Source: an uncultured Dorea sp. (GTDB lineage: Bacteria > Bacillota_A > Clostridia > Lachnospirales > Lachnospiraceae). Taken from it: DNA of 64,000 nt. The translations under genes were made by a program, and so were the position numbers. The stretch spans positions 1 to 64,000 of the forward strand of contig CAJTRM010000003.1 in the NCBI GenBank assembly GCA_910578865.1, read 5' to 3'. The notes beneath the pieces are model-generated. The model was not told where the DNA came from, did no database searches, and worked only from the letters and a program-made list of their open reading frames with translations. Positions within the stretch are counted from its first letter, which is position 1. The number at the start of each line of letters is the position of its first letter. Of the stretch, positions 35,412 to 44,756 are shown piece after piece.

Positions 35412-36599
35412 ATGAAAAATCAATATAATAAGACGGTTACAGCCTGCTTTGTGGGCTCTATTGTACAGGCAGTCGTAAATAATTTTGTTCCGCTGCTGTT
35501 TCTGACCTTTCAGAGAAATTATCATATCCCGCTGTCACAGATTACGCTGCTGGTGACTTTTAACTTTGGGATTCAGCTGCTGGTGGATCTGTTGTCGGTA
35601 GGGTTTGTGGACCGAATCGGCTATCGGGTGTCTATGGTCATGGCACATGTCCTGTCGGCGGCGGGGCTGGTACTTCTGACGATTCTGCCGGAAGTCCTTG
35701 ACTCGCCCTTTGCAGGAATCCTGATTGCAGTGTTTGTATATGCCATAGGAGGAGGGCTTCTGGAAGTGCTTGTAAGCCCGGTGGTGGAGGCCTGTCCTTC
35801 GGACAATAAGGAGAAGGCCATGAGTATGCTGCATTCCTTTTACTGTTGGGGGCATGTGGGAGTTGTACTGATCTCTACGCTGTTCTTCCGGATGTTCGGT
35901 ATTGGAAATTGGAAGGTTCTGGCGGTCGTGTGGGCGGTGATTCCCATCTGCAATGCCTTTGGATTCGCAAAGGTCCCCATTGCGCCATTGATAGAAGAAG
36001 GGGAACAGGGACTGAGTTTAAAGGAGCTGTTTGGCATGAAGCTGTTCTGGCTCCTGCTGATTATGATGGTCTGTGCAGGGGCAAGTGAACAGGCGGTAAG
36101 CCAGTGGGCGTCGGCTTTTGCAGAGAAAGGGCTGGGGATTTCCAAGACGGCAGGGGATTTGGCAGGTCCTATGACATTTGCGGTTCTCATGGGTATATCC
36201 AGGGCACTTTACGGGAAATACGGCGACCGCATCAACCTGGATCGATTTATGATTTTCAGCAGCTGTCTGTGTATTGCTTCTTATCTTGGAATCTCTCTTT
36301 TACCTGTCCCGCAGCTCAGTCTGGCGGCCTGTGCTGTCTGCGGCCTGTCTGTGGGGATTATGTGGCCGGGGACATTCAGTAAGGCGGCCGCCGCGCTGCC
36401 GAAGGGCGGAACGGCCCTGTTTGCCATGCTGGCCCTGGGCGGAGATGTAGGATGTTCGGGCGGGCCTACGCTGGTGGGTGCGGTGACAAGTATGACGGGA
36501 GATAATCTGAAGACCGGGATTTTGTCCGCGGTTATCTTTCCGGTACTGCTGCTGGCGGCGGTCATTCTCCTCTGCGGGAAGGCCAGGCAGAAAGGATAA
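35412..36599 (+). CDS. MFS transporter, FucP-like sugar permease
   Basis: The 395-aa protein has 12 predicted membrane helices and the pattern of the sugar MFS (FucP/YfkF) group: 'VDRIGYRVSMVMAHVLSAAGLVLL', 'SPVVEACPSDNKEKAMSMLHSFYCWGHVG' and 'GIMWPGTFSKAAAALPKGGTALFAMLALGGDVGCSGGPTLVG'. ATG 35412 is chosen because ACAGGAG lies upstream; an in-frame ATG at 35385 has no ribosome site. It probably imports a monosaccharide under control of the divergent AraC protein. No sugar-metabolism gene is adjacent, so the substrate is open. Confidence 0.88.
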   Translation: MKNQYNKTVTACFVGSIVQAVVNNFVPLLFLTFQRNYHIPLSQITLLVTFNFGIQLLVDLLSVGFVDRIGYRVSMVMAHVLSAAGLVLLTILPEVLDSPFAGILIAVFVYAIGGGLLEVLVSPVVEACPSDNKEKAMSMLHSFYCWGHVGVVLISTLFFRMFGIGNWKVLAVVWAVIPICNAFGFAKVPIAPLIEEGEQGLSLKELFGMKLFWLLLIMMVCAGASEQAVSQWASAFAEKGLGISKTAGDLAGPMTFAVLMGISRALYGKYGDRINLDRFMIFSSCLCIASYLGISLLPVPQLSLAACAVCGLSVGIMWPGTFSKAAAALPKGGTALFAMLALGGDVGCSGGPTLVGAVTSMTGDNLKTGILSAVIFPVLLLAAVILLCGKARQKG

Positions 36600-36650
36600 C
36601 GGATAAATGTAACAGGAGGAGCGAAATTTTGCCCGCCGGTTAAAAAACCC

Positions 36651-36680
36651 TTGACGAGTCAAGGATTTTATTACTATAAT
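36651..36680 (+). promoter_or_regulatory. Promoter of the ileS T-box leader
   Basis: TTGACG (36651-36656), 18-bp spacer and TATAAT (36675-36680). Transcription would start near 36687, just before the T-box stem I. Confidence 0.75.
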
Positions 36681-36689
36681 AAAACGACA

Positions 36690-36936
36690 TGAAAAAATGC
36701 GTGGACGAAGACAGTAAGTTATACCGGAAAGTTTCAGCGAGCCGGGGGCGGTGGAAGCCCGGTGCGAGTAAAGTATATCCGAAGATCACTTCCGAGCAGC
36801 AGTTGTTGAAAGGCGTTTGGCCGCCCAGTAGATACTGACGGATTTCCACCGTTAACGGGAAGGCATATGACAGTATGTTTAGGTGGTTTATAAACGTGGG
36901 TAATACTCTCGTCCTATTCAGGGCGGGAGTTTTTTA
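36690..36936 (+). ncRNA. Isoleucine-specific T-box riboswitch
   Basis: The 250-nt leader has stem I elements (GAGCCGGGGG / CCCGGTGCGA), a specifier ATC at 36777-36779 in the context TATATCCGAAG, a T-box-like core (TAGGTGGTTTATAAACGTGGG) and a terminator (36905-36935). Uncharged tRNA-Ile would pair with the ATC codon and the core and favour read-through. The downstream gene is isoleucyl-tRNA synthetase, which fits the specifier. Confidence 0.9.
36905..36935 (+). terminator. Terminator hairpin of the ileS T-box
   Basis: ACTCTCGTCCT pairs with AGGGCGGGAGT (with G-T pairs) and is followed by TTTTT. The alternative antiterminator uses the T-box core just before it. Confidence 0.88.
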
Positions 36937-36967
36937 ACTTACATTTAAATGAAGAAGGAGGAAGATC

Positions 36968-39900
36968 ATGTACAAAAAAGTTTCAACAGACTTGAATTTT
37001 GTAGACAGAGAGAAAGCTGTAGAAAAATTCTGGGCCGACAATGAAATCTTTGAAAAGAGCATGAAACAGCGGGAAGGCAATGAGATGTATATGTTTTATG
37101 ACGGTCCGCCGACGGCAAACGGAAAGCCCCATATCGGGCATGTGCTGACCCGTGTCATTAAGGATATGATTCCGAGGTACCGCACCATGAAGGGGTATGA
37201 GGTACCGAGAAAGGCAGGGTGGGACACTCACGGCCTGCCGGTCGAACTGGAGGTTGAGAAAGCGCTGGGACTCGACGGGAAAGATCAGATCGAGGAATAT
37301 GGCCTGGAGCCGTTTATCGACAAATGTAAGGAGAGTGTATGGAAGTACAAAGGAATGTGGGAGGATTTCTCAGGGACTGTAGGTTTCTGGGCGGATATGG
37401 ACAACCCTTATGTGACTTACCACGATGATTATATTGAGTCCGAATGGTGGGCGCTGAAGCAGATCTGGGATAAAGGCCTTTTGTACAAGGGCTTTAAGAT
37501 CGTTCCTTACTGTCCGCGCTGCGGAACGCCCCTTTCTGCACAGGAAGTTGCACAGGGGTATAAGGATGTCAAAGAGAGATCAGCCATCGTGCGGTTTAAG
37601 GTGAAGGGTGAGGATGCATATTTCCTTGCATGGACCACGACGCCGTGGACACTGCCGTCCAACCTGGGTCTGTGTATGAACCCGAAGGAAACTTACGCGA
37701 AGGTAACATGCATCGACGGCTTTACTTATTATATGGCAGAGGCGCTTCTGGATACCGTACTGTCCCCGCTGGCCGGGGAAGGGGAGAAGGCGTATGAGAT
37801 CCTTGAGACTTATACCGGAAAGGATCTGGAGTACAAGGAATATGAGCCCCTGTATCAGTGTGCGGCGGACGGGATCGCCAAGCAGCGCAAAAAAGCATTT
37901 TATGTGACATGCGATGATTATGTAACGCTGACCGACGGTACCGGAGTTGTTCATACGGCGCCTGCGTTCGGTGAGGATGACGCGAGGGTATGCCGCAAAT
38001 ACGATATGCCGTTCCTCCAGCTGGTAGATGAAAAAGGAAATATGGCAGAGTCCACCCCATTTGCAGGATTATTTGTCAAGAAGGCAGACCCGGAGGTATT
38101 GAAGGATCTCAAGGAGAGGAACCTTCTGTTCAGCGCTCCGAATTTCGAGCACAGCTATCCTCACTGCTGGCGGTGTGATACGCCGCTGATCTACTATGCG
38201 CGCGAATCCTGGTTCATTAATATGACGGCAGTGAAGGATAATCTGATCGCCAATAATAATACTATCAACTGGATTCCGGAGAGTATCGGCAAGGGCAGGT
38301 TCGGAGACTGGCTTGAGAATGTCCAGGACTGGGGGATCAGCCGTAACCGGTATTGGGGAACGCCGCTGAATATCTGGGAATGCGAGTGCGGCCATCAGCA
38401 CTCTGTCGGAAGTATCCGGGAATTAAAGGAAATGTCGGATAACTGCCCGGATCATATTGAACTTCACCGTCCGTACATTGATGAAGTGACGATCCGGTGT
38501 CCGGAGTGCGGCAAGGAGATGCACCGGGTGCCGGAGGTGATCGACTGCTGGTTTGACTCAGGCGCTATGCCGTTTGCACAGCTCCATTATCCGTTTGAGA
38601 ATCAGGACTTGTTTGAGAAGCAGTTCCCGGCGGCATTTATTTCCGAGGCGGTGGATCAGACCCGTGGATGGTTCTATTCTCTGCTTGCCATCTCAACGCT
38701 GATCTTTAACAAGTCTCCGTATGAGAACGTGATCGTCCTTGGCCATGTGCAGGATGAAAACGGCCAGAAGATGAGCAAATCCAAGGGAAATGCGGTGGAT
38801 CCGTTTGATGCGCTGGAAAAATACGGTGCAGATGCTATCCGCTGGTATTTCTATGTAAACAGTGCGCCGTGGCTTCCGAATCGTTTCCACGGGAAGGCAG
38901 TTGTAGAAGGACAGCGCAAATTTATGGGTACGCTGTGGAATACCTACGCATTTTTTGTACTGTATGCAAATATTGACGGATTTGACGCCACAAAGTATTC
39001 TCTGGAATACGAGAAGTTATCCGTTATGGATAAATGGCTTCTGTCCAAATTGAATACATTAATAAAAGAAGTAGATGAAAATCTTGAAAATTACCGGATT
39101 CCGGAGACGGCAAGGGCGCTGCAGGATTTTGTCGATGATATGAGCAACTGGTATGTAAGAAGAAGCCGTGAGCGTTTCTGGGCAAAGGGCATGGAGCAGG
39201 ATAAGATCAATGCCTATATGACGCTTTATACCGCCCTTGTGGAGGTGAGCAAGGCGGCAGCTCCGATGATCCCGTTTATGACAGAGGACATTTACCAGAA
39301 CCTGGTAAGGAGCATTGATACGGATGCACCGGAGAGTATCCATCTGTGTGACTTCCCTGTCTCCGATGAGAAGTATATAGACAAAGAGCTTGAAAACCAT
39401 ATGGACCAGGTGCTGAAACTGGTAGTTATGGGGCGTGCGTGCAGGAATGCCGCCAATATCAAGAACCGTCAGCCCATCGGGCAGATGTATGTGAAGGCGG
39501 GCTTTGACCTTCCGGAGTTCTATCAGGATATTGTGGAAGAAGAACTGAATGTGAAAACTGTAACATTTACACAAGAAGTCCGTGATTTTACGTCTTATTC
39601 TTTTAAACCTCAGCTAAAGACAGTTGGGCCAAAATATGGTAAAATGTTAGGCGGCATTAAGGCGGAGCTGTCTTCTATCGACGGGAATGCGGCAATGGAT
39701 GAGCTGAATGCATCTGACGCCTTAAGGCTTAATATCAGCGGACAGGAGGTTACGCTGTTCCGTGAAGATCTTCTGATTGAAACTGCTCAGACAGAAGGAT
39801 ATGTATCTGAAAATGATAACGGCATCACGGTGGTGCTGGATACCAATCTGTCAGAGGAGCTTCTGGAGGAAGGGTTTGTCCGTGAGATTATCAGTAAAGT

Positions 39901-40117
39901 ACAGACCATGCGTAAGGAAGCAGATTTTGAAGTGACAGACAACATTGTTATTACTTACGAGGGAACCGAGAAAGCCGAGAAAGTATTTGCAGACCACGCA
40001 GATACCATCGGAGCAGAGACACTGGCAGCTTCCGTTGAAAAGAAAACTCCGGCAGGATATGTGAAGGAGTGGAAGATCAACGGTGAGAATGTGACACTGG
40101 GTGTAGAAAGGAAATAA
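36968..40117 (+). CDS. ileS: Isoleucyl-tRNA synthetase
   Basis: This 1049-aa class I synthetase charges tRNA-Ile. HIGH is at residues 55-58 (KPHIGHVL) and KMSKS at 601-605. The editing domain motif 'WTTTPWTLPSN' and the CP1 insertion are present, with Zn-binding Cys pairs 'CPRCG' and 'CPECG'. It lacks the C-terminal zinc finger of the short bacterial form, and its length and ending match the eukaryote-like long IleRS type common in Clostridia. It is regulated by the T-box directly upstream. glgP follows 3 bp downstream. Confidence 0.97.
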   Translation: MYKKVSTDLNFVDREKAVEKFWADNEIFEKSMKQREGNEMYMFYDGPPTANGKPHIGHVLTRVIKDMIPRYRTMKGYEVPRKAGWDTHGLPVELEVEKALGLDGKDQIEEYGLEPFIDKCKESVWKYKGMWEDFSGTVGFWADMDNPYVTYHDDYIESEWWALKQIWDKGLLYKGFKIVPYCPRCGTPLSAQEVAQGYKDVKERSAIVRFKVKGEDAYFLAWTTTPWTLPSNLGLCMNPKETYAKVTCIDGFTYYMAEALLDTVLSPLAGEGEKAYEILETYTGKDLEYKEYEPLYQCAADGIAKQRKKAFYVTCDDYVTLTDGTGVVHTAPAFGEDDARVCRKYDMPFLQLVDEKGNMAESTPFAGLFVKKADPEVLKDLKERNLLFSAPNFEHSYPHCWRCDTPLIYYARESWFINMTAVKDNLIANNNTINWIPESIGKGRFGDWLENVQDWGISRNRYWGTPLNIWECECGHQHSVGSIRELKEMSDNCPDHIELHRPYIDEVTIRCPECGKEMHRVPEVIDCWFDSGAMPFAQLHYPFENQDLFEKQFPAAFISEAVDQTRGWFYSLLAISTLIFNKSPYENVIVLGHVQDENGQKMSKSKGNAVDPFDALEKYGADAIRWYFYVNSAPWLPNRFHGKAVVEGQRKFMGTLWNTYAFFVLYANIDGFDATKYSLEYEKLSVMDKWLLSKLNTLIKEVDENLENYRIPETARALQDFVDDMSNWYVRRSRERFWAKGMEQDKINAYMTLYTALVEVSKAAAPMIPFMTEDIYQNLVRSIDTDAPESIHLCDFPVSDEKYIDKELENHMDQVLKLVVMGRACRNAANIKNRQPIGQMYVKAGFDLPEFYQDIVEEELNVKTVTFTQEVRDFTSYSFKPQLKTVGPKYGKMLGGIKAELSSIDGNAAMDELNASDALRLNISGQEVTLFREDLLIETAQTEGYVSENDNGITVVLDTNLSEELLEEGFVREIISKVQTMRKEADFEVTDNIVITYEGTEKAEKVFADHADTIGAETLAASVEKKTPAGYVKEWKINGENVTLGVERK

Positions 40118-40120
40118 CAG

Positions 40121-42571
40121 ATGAATTCAAGATTTGAAAAAGCAACATTTAAGAAGGACGTAAGAGAAAATGTAAGGAGGCTGTTCCGCAAGGAGCTTGA
40201 GGAAGCGTCTGCACAGGAGCAGTTTCAGGCAGTATCCTATGCTGTAAAGGAAGCGATTATCGACGATTGGATCGCAACTCAGAAGCGGTTTACGGAAGAG
40301 GATCCCAAGATTGTATACTATATGTCCATGGAGTTTCTGATGGGCCGCGCCCTGGGGAATAACCTTATTAATATGGCTGCATATACGGAAGTAAAGGAAG
40401 CATTGGAGGAGCTGGGGATCAATCTCAATGCCATCGAGGATCAGGAGCCGGATCCGGCCCTCGGAAACGGAGGTCTTGGGCGTCTGGCAGCATGTTTCCT
40501 TGATTCACTGGCATCTCTTGGATATGCGGCATATGGATGCGGGATCCGTTATCGTTATGGTATGTTTAAACAGAAGATTCAGGACGGTTATCAGGTAGAA
40601 GAGCCGGACAATTGGCTGAAATATGGTAATCCGTTTGAACTTAGGAGGCCGGAATATGCGAAGGAGATCTGCTTCGGCGGAAATATCCGCGTAGAATATG
40701 ACGATAAGACCGGAAAAACGGTGTTCAAACAAGAGAACTATGAGTCAGTGCTTGCAGTTCCGTTTGATTATCCGATCGTAGGATATGGGAACGGACAGGT
40801 CAACACGCTTCGTATCTGGGACGCTGAGCCGATCGTAGATTTTCAGCTGGAGTCCTTTGACCGAGGAGATTACCACAAGGCGGTTGAGCAGCAGAACCTG
40901 GCAAAAAATATTGTTGAAGTGCTTTATCCGAACGACAACCACTATGCAGGAAAAGAACTTCGTCTGAAGCAGCAGTATTTCTTCGTATCTGCAAGTCTTC
41001 AGGCTGCAGTGGCAAAATATATGAGAGGGCATGATGATGTCCGCAAGCTCTATGAGAAAGCAACCTTCCAGATGAACGATACACATCCGACGGTGGCTGT
41101 TGCAGAACTCATGAGAATTCTCCTTGACGATTATCAGCTGGAGTGGCATGAGGCCTGGGAGGTAACGACGAAGGCCTGTGCATATACGAACCATACGATT
41201 ATGGCAGAGGCGCTTGAGAAATGGCCGATTGACCTGTTCTCTAAGTTGCTGCCGAGGGTATACCAGATTATCCAGGAAATTGACCGCCGTTTTATCATCC
41301 AGGTGCGGGAGGCTTATCCGGGGAATGAGGAAAAAGTCAGGAAGATGGCGATCTTACGGGACGGCCAGGTGAAGATGGCGCATCTTGCAATTGTTGCAGG
41401 CTACTCTGTAAACGGTGTTGCAAGACTTCACACAGAGATTCTTAAAAAACGCGAACTCAGGGATTTCTATGAGATGATGCCTGAGAAGTTCAATAACAAG
41501 ACCAATGGAATTACCCAGAGACGTTTCCTGATGCACGGCAATCCGCTGCTTGCAGACTGGGTGACGAAAAAGCTTGGCACAAAGGAATGGATCACAGATC
41601 TGTCCTTAATGTCAGGTCTTAAGAAATATGCGGAGGACGAAACAGCCAGGGAAGAGTTCATGGAGATTAAGCTCAGGAATAAGGAACGTCTGGCAAAATA
41701 TATCCTGGAGCATAACGGGATTGAAGTGGATCCGAAATCTATTTTTGACGTTCAGGTTAAGAGGCTTCACGAATATAAGCGTCAGCTTCTGAACATTTTA
41801 CATGTAATGTACCTGTACAACAAGATCAAAGAACATCCGGAGATGAGCTTTTACCCAAGGACATACATTTTCGGGGCGAAGGCATCGGCAGGCTATATCC
41901 GTGCAAAGGAGATTATCAAGCTGATCAACTCTGTGGCGGATGTGGTAAATAATGACCGCAGCATCAACGGAAAGCTGAAAGTCGTATTCATTGAAGACTA
42001 CAAGGTGTCTAATGCAGAGTGGATTTTTGCGGCAGCAGATGTGAGCGAGCAGATCTCAACAGCATCCAAGGAGGCATCCGGAACCGGAAACATGAAGTTC
42101 ATGCTGAACGGGGCTCCGACGATCGGAACGATGGACGGCGCTAACGTAGAGATCGTGGAAGAAGTCGGGGAAGAGAATGCATTTATCTTCGGCCTGAGTT
42201 CAGACGAAGTAATGAACTTCGAGAAAAACGGCGGATATGAGCCATATGACATTTATAATAATGATGCGGAGATCCGCCGCGTGGTAGAGCAGCTTGTGGA
42301 CGGCACATATGCGGACGGCGACAAAGAGAGATACCGTGACCTGTATAACAGCCTGTTGAAAAAGAGCGGCTTTGACCGTGCGGATATGTACTTTATCTTA
42401 AAAGACTTCCGGGCTTATGCAGAGGCACAGGAGAAGGTAGAGGCAGCTTATCGTGATAAAGACAGATGGGCAAAGATGGCGCTGCTGAATACAGCCTGCT
42501 GCGGAAAGTTCTCGTCTGACAGGACGATTGAAGAGTATGTGGAAGATATATGGGGGCTGGATAGGTTGTAG
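40121..42571 (+). CDS. glgP: Glycogen/alpha-glucan phosphorylase
   Basis: The 816-aa enzyme releases glucose-1-phosphate from glycogen or maltodextrin using PLP. Family marks: 'YYMSMEFLMGRALGNNLINM', 'DPALGNGGLGRLAACFLDS', 'FQMNDTHPTVAVAELMRIL', and the PLP lysine K659 in EASGTGNMKFMLNGA. Length equals the family norm. The start is only 3 bp after ileS with AAAGGA overlapping the ileS end, so it is probably expressed from the T-box leader transcript unless an internal promoter exists. A 39-bp palindrome lies 5 bp after the stop. Confidence 0.96.
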   Translation: MNSRFEKATFKKDVRENVRRLFRKELEEASAQEQFQAVSYAVKEAIIDDWIATQKRFTEEDPKIVYYMSMEFLMGRALGNNLINMAAYTEVKEALEELGINLNAIEDQEPDPALGNGGLGRLAACFLDSLASLGYAAYGCGIRYRYGMFKQKIQDGYQVEEPDNWLKYGNPFELRRPEYAKEICFGGNIRVEYDDKTGKTVFKQENYESVLAVPFDYPIVGYGNGQVNTLRIWDAEPIVDFQLESFDRGDYHKAVEQQNLAKNIVEVLYPNDNHYAGKELRLKQQYFFVSASLQAAVAKYMRGHDDVRKLYEKATFQMNDTHPTVAVAELMRILLDDYQLEWHEAWEVTTKACAYTNHTIMAEALEKWPIDLFSKLLPRVYQIIQEIDRRFIIQVREAYPGNEEKVRKMAILRDGQVKMAHLAIVAGYSVNGVARLHTEILKKRELRDFYEMMPEKFNNKTNGITQRRFLMHGNPLLADWVTKKLGTKEWITDLSLMSGLKKYAEDETAREEFMEIKLRNKERLAKYILEHNGIEVDPKSIFDVQVKRLHEYKRQLLNILHVMYLYNKIKEHPEMSFYPRTYIFGAKASAGYIRAKEIIKLINSVADVVNNDRSINGKLKVVFIEDYKVSNAEWIFAAADVSEQISTASKEASGTGNMKFMLNGAPTIGTMDGANVEIVEEVGEENAFIFGLSSDEVMNFEKNGGYEPYDIYNNDAEIRRVVEQLVDGTYADGDKERYRDLYNSLLKKSGFDRADMYFILKDFRAYAEAQEKVEAAYRDKDRWAKMALLNTACCGKFSSDRTIEEYVEDIWGLDRL

Positions 42572-42576
42572 TTTTT

Positions 42577-42615
42577 TTGGGGACGTAGTAAAGTTGAACT
42601 TTACTACGTCCCCAA
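42577..42615. repeat. 39-bp perfect palindrome, copy 1
   Basis: TTGGGGACGTAGTAAAGTT and its exact reverse complement flank a single G. Preceded by seven T, it may also act as a terminator for minus-strand transcription or as a hairpin end for glgP mRNA. A near-identical copy lies at 44650-44688. The flanking text 'AATTGCG' is also shared, which argues for a mobile or REP-like repeat family. Confidence 0.9.
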
Positions 42616-42683
42616 TTGCGTGTTGCGGTGTCCCTAATCGTCATTTGCCCTGTCCCAAAATGAAAAATACCCTGTACCCTTTT

Positions 42684-42712
42684 GAATAAAATGTACTTTC
42701 CCTTCATACAGT
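42684..42712 (+). promoter_or_regulatory. Candidate sigma-E-type promoter of the SpoIID-like gene
   Basis: CATACAGT at 42705-42712 fits the mother-cell sigma-E -10 box (CATACAMT), with GAATA at 42684-42688 in the -35 position (imperfect). It lies 24 bp before the start codon. SpoIID is a sigma-E gene in Bacillus. Confidence 0.45.
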
Positions 42713-42735
42713 AGTTAATATACGGAGGGATTTTT

Positions 42736-43809
42736 ATGTATCGGAAATCAAATTATCAGAAATCTATCAAATCTATAAAAAAAACATTTGCAAGCAGTCA
42801 ATCGGGAAGGAATCATATTTTAAAGAGCCGCAGGCCTGAAAGAAGGTATAGATCTGAAAAAGGGTATGGATCTGTAAGAGGATATGGATCAATAGGAGGG
42901 TGGAGACCTTCCGGACATCTGTGGCAGCGTTTGAAAAAACTGGGCTGCTATTTGATTATTATTGTGCTGCTGCCATATATTATAACTGTGTTTATAAATG
43001 GTCCAAGCCTTGTTTCTTCCGCTAATGTGGATGATACATACGTGAATGTCAAAACGGATGCAGGTGTTTTAGAGATGCCGGTAGAGGAATACTGTATCGG
43101 GATTCTTGCGAAGGAAATGCCTGCAAATTATAAGCAGGAGGCGCTGGAAGCGCAGGCGATCCTGGTTCGTACAGACATTTACTCAAAGATTCAGGAGTCA
43201 GGGAGCGATGCCGTGCTGGAGGAGGGATTTTGGACCCGGCAAAAGATGCAGGAAGCCTGGGGAGTTACGAAATACTATAAATATTATAATAAGCTGAAAA
43301 ATGCGTGGAAGGACACGGAGGGGAAAGTGCTGACCTACGAAGACAAGCTGGCCAAGGTGCCGTTTTGCAGGCTTACCAACGGGAATACAAGGGATGGCAA
43401 AGAAGCGGTAGGGGACGGTTATCCATATTTGACGATTGTGGACTGCCCGGAGGATATTGAGGCAGAGGAACAGATTCAGACGGTAACCCTCGATGATATG
43501 GATGCAGAGGTCGCGGAATGTGACACGGCGGGATATGTATTGAGTGTCAGAGTCGGGCAGGAGACTGTGAGCGGGGAGGAATTTCGCAATACATATCAGC
43601 TGGCTTCCAGCTGTTTTACGATTCAGAAATATAACGGAAAGCTTCGGATCACTACAAGAGGAGTAGGGCATGGAATCGGAATGAGTCAGTATACGGCAGA
43701 TAAGCTGGCAAAAGAAGGGATGAAGAGTGAAGAAATATTGGAATATTTTTTTAAAGGAACAAAATTAAAGGAGGTTATGCAGATTATACAGATGGAAAAA
43801 GATTCTTAA
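42736..43809 (+). CDS. spoIID: SpoIID-like sporulation lytic transglycosylase
   Basis: The 357-aa protein has a long basic, Tyr/Gly-rich cytoplasmic N-terminus (residues 1-70, 'KGYGSVRGYGSIGG'), one membrane span (about 72-95) and a SpoIID/LytB domain. The key acid is E127 in LAKEMPANYKQEALEAQA, which matches the catalytic Glu of B. subtilis SpoIID; 'GVGHGIGMSQY' near the end is the other family mark. It cleaves septal peptidoglycan during engulfment, in the mother cell. The N-terminal extension is longer than in Bacillus. The partner SpoIIQ-like gene is next. Confidence 0.9.
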   Translation: MYRKSNYQKSIKSIKKTFASSQSGRNHILKSRRPERRYRSEKGYGSVRGYGSIGGWRPSGHLWQRLKKLGCYLIIIVLLPYIITVFINGPSLVSSANVDDTYVNVKTDAGVLEMPVEEYCIGILAKEMPANYKQEALEAQAILVRTDIYSKIQESGSDAVLEEGFWTRQKMQEAWGVTKYYKYYNKLKNAWKDTEGKVLTYEDKLAKVPFCRLTNGNTRDGKEAVGDGYPYLTIVDCPEDIEAEEQIQTVTLDDMDAEVAECDTAGYVLSVRVGQETVSGEEFRNTYQLASSCFTIQKYNGKLRITTRGVGHGIGMSQYTADKLAKEGMKSEEILEYFFKGTKLKEVMQIIQMEKDS

Positions 43810-43826
43810 TATTTCTTGATATTCAA

Positions 43827-43856
43827 GAATAAGGGTATCACTATCTGGCAAAAATA
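43827..43856 (+). promoter_or_regulatory. Candidate sigma-F/sigma-G promoter of the SpoIIQ-like gene
   Basis: GAATA (43827-43831), 15-bp spacer and GGCAAAAATA (43847-43856). The -10 fits GGnrAnAHTR exactly; the -35 differs from GYWTA at one base. The gene starts 20 bp downstream. spoIIQ is under sigma-F in Bacillus. Confidence 0.6.
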
Positions 43857-43876
43857 ATGTCAGAGGTGGTGATAAA

Positions 43877-44644
43877 ATGAATCAAAAGCAAAGACCAAGA
43901 AGAAAAAACCGGGGAGCAACCGTCGCTGCAGTATTATGCTTTGTAGCAGCCATTGCATTAGTTGGAACATATACATTCAAGGACTATAGGAATACGCAGA
44001 AAGAGCAGTTACTTGCACAGACGGAGGAGATCAGAAACAGGGAGAAAAAAGAGGATACACCAAAGGCCGAAGAGACAACCACAGATCTGATTATCAACAA
44101 ATCAGAGACGGAAAATGCACAGAACGTTCAGGCAGAAGAACCTGAAGCTGAGGCTCAGGAATCCACAGATACTTCCTCAACAGATAACTCCCAGGCAACG
44201 GCGGCAAAGAGCAAATCTGTAAGCTTTGACAGCAGCAGTAAGCTTCTGTGGCCGGTGAATGGAAACATCCTGCTGAATTTCAGCATGGATAAGACCGTTT
44301 ATTTCTCCACGCTGGATCAGTATAAGTACAATCCGGCTCTCATAATCTCAGGAGCAGAAGGAGACCAGGTGATTTCTGCAACAGCAGGAACCGTGAAATC
44401 TATCGATAAGACAGCGCAGACAGGGACAACCGTCAATGTTGACATCGGAAACGGGTATGAACTGTTTTATGGACAGTTAAAAGAAGTTCCGGTAAATGTA
44501 GGGGATTATGTGGAGGCTAAAACAGTGCTCGGATATGTGAGTCAGCCGACGAAATACTACAGTGTAGAAGGCAGCAACGTATATTTTGAAATGAGAAAAG
44601 ACGGGCAGCCGGTTAATCCGATGGAATATTTGGTAGAAGAATAA
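43877..44644 (+). CDS. spoIIQ: SpoIIQ-like M23 (LytM-fold) protein, metal ligands missing
   Basis: The 255-aa forespore membrane protein has one N-terminal span (TVAAVLCFVAAIALVGTYTF), a Glu/Thr-rich linker (about 60-110) and a LytM domain to the end. The catalytic HxxxD and HxH motifs are absent: the last motif reads NVYFEMRKDG instead of HLHFE..., and the middle one YGQL instead of YAHL. Like SpoIIQ of B. subtilis it should be structural, docking with SpoIIIAH across the septum. GAGGTGGTGAT precedes ATG 43877. A forespore-type promoter lies upstream. Confidence 0.85.
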   Translation: MNQKQRPRRKNRGATVAAVLCFVAAIALVGTYTFKDYRNTQKEQLLAQTEEIRNREKKEDTPKAEETTTDLIINKSETENAQNVQAEEPEAEAQESTDTSSTDNSQATAAKSKSVSFDSSSKLLWPVNGNILLNFSMDKTVYFSTLDQYKYNPALIISGAEGDQVISATAGTVKSIDKTAQTGTTVNVDIGNGYELFYGQLKEVPVNVGDYVEAKTVLGYVSQPTKYYSVEGSNVYFEMRKDGQPVNPMEYLVEE

Positions 44645-44649
44645 TTCAA

Positions 44650-44688
44650 TTGGGGACGTAGCAAAGTTTAACTTTACTACGTCCCCAA
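44650..44688. repeat. 39-bp palindrome, copy 2 (one mismatch)
   Basis: TTGGGGACGTAGCAAAGTT, a T, then AACTTTACTACGTCCCCAA. It equals copy 1 except for T to C in the left arm and G to T at the centre. Pairing extends to AATT/AATT outside. It follows the SpoIIQ-like stop by 5 bp, the same distance as copy 1 after glgP. Confidence 0.9.
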
Positions 44689-44756
44689 TTGCGATTTAAA
44701 ATATAAAAGACATGTTTTGTCAGATTCAAAGCAGGCTGCAAACAGGAGTAAAAGAC

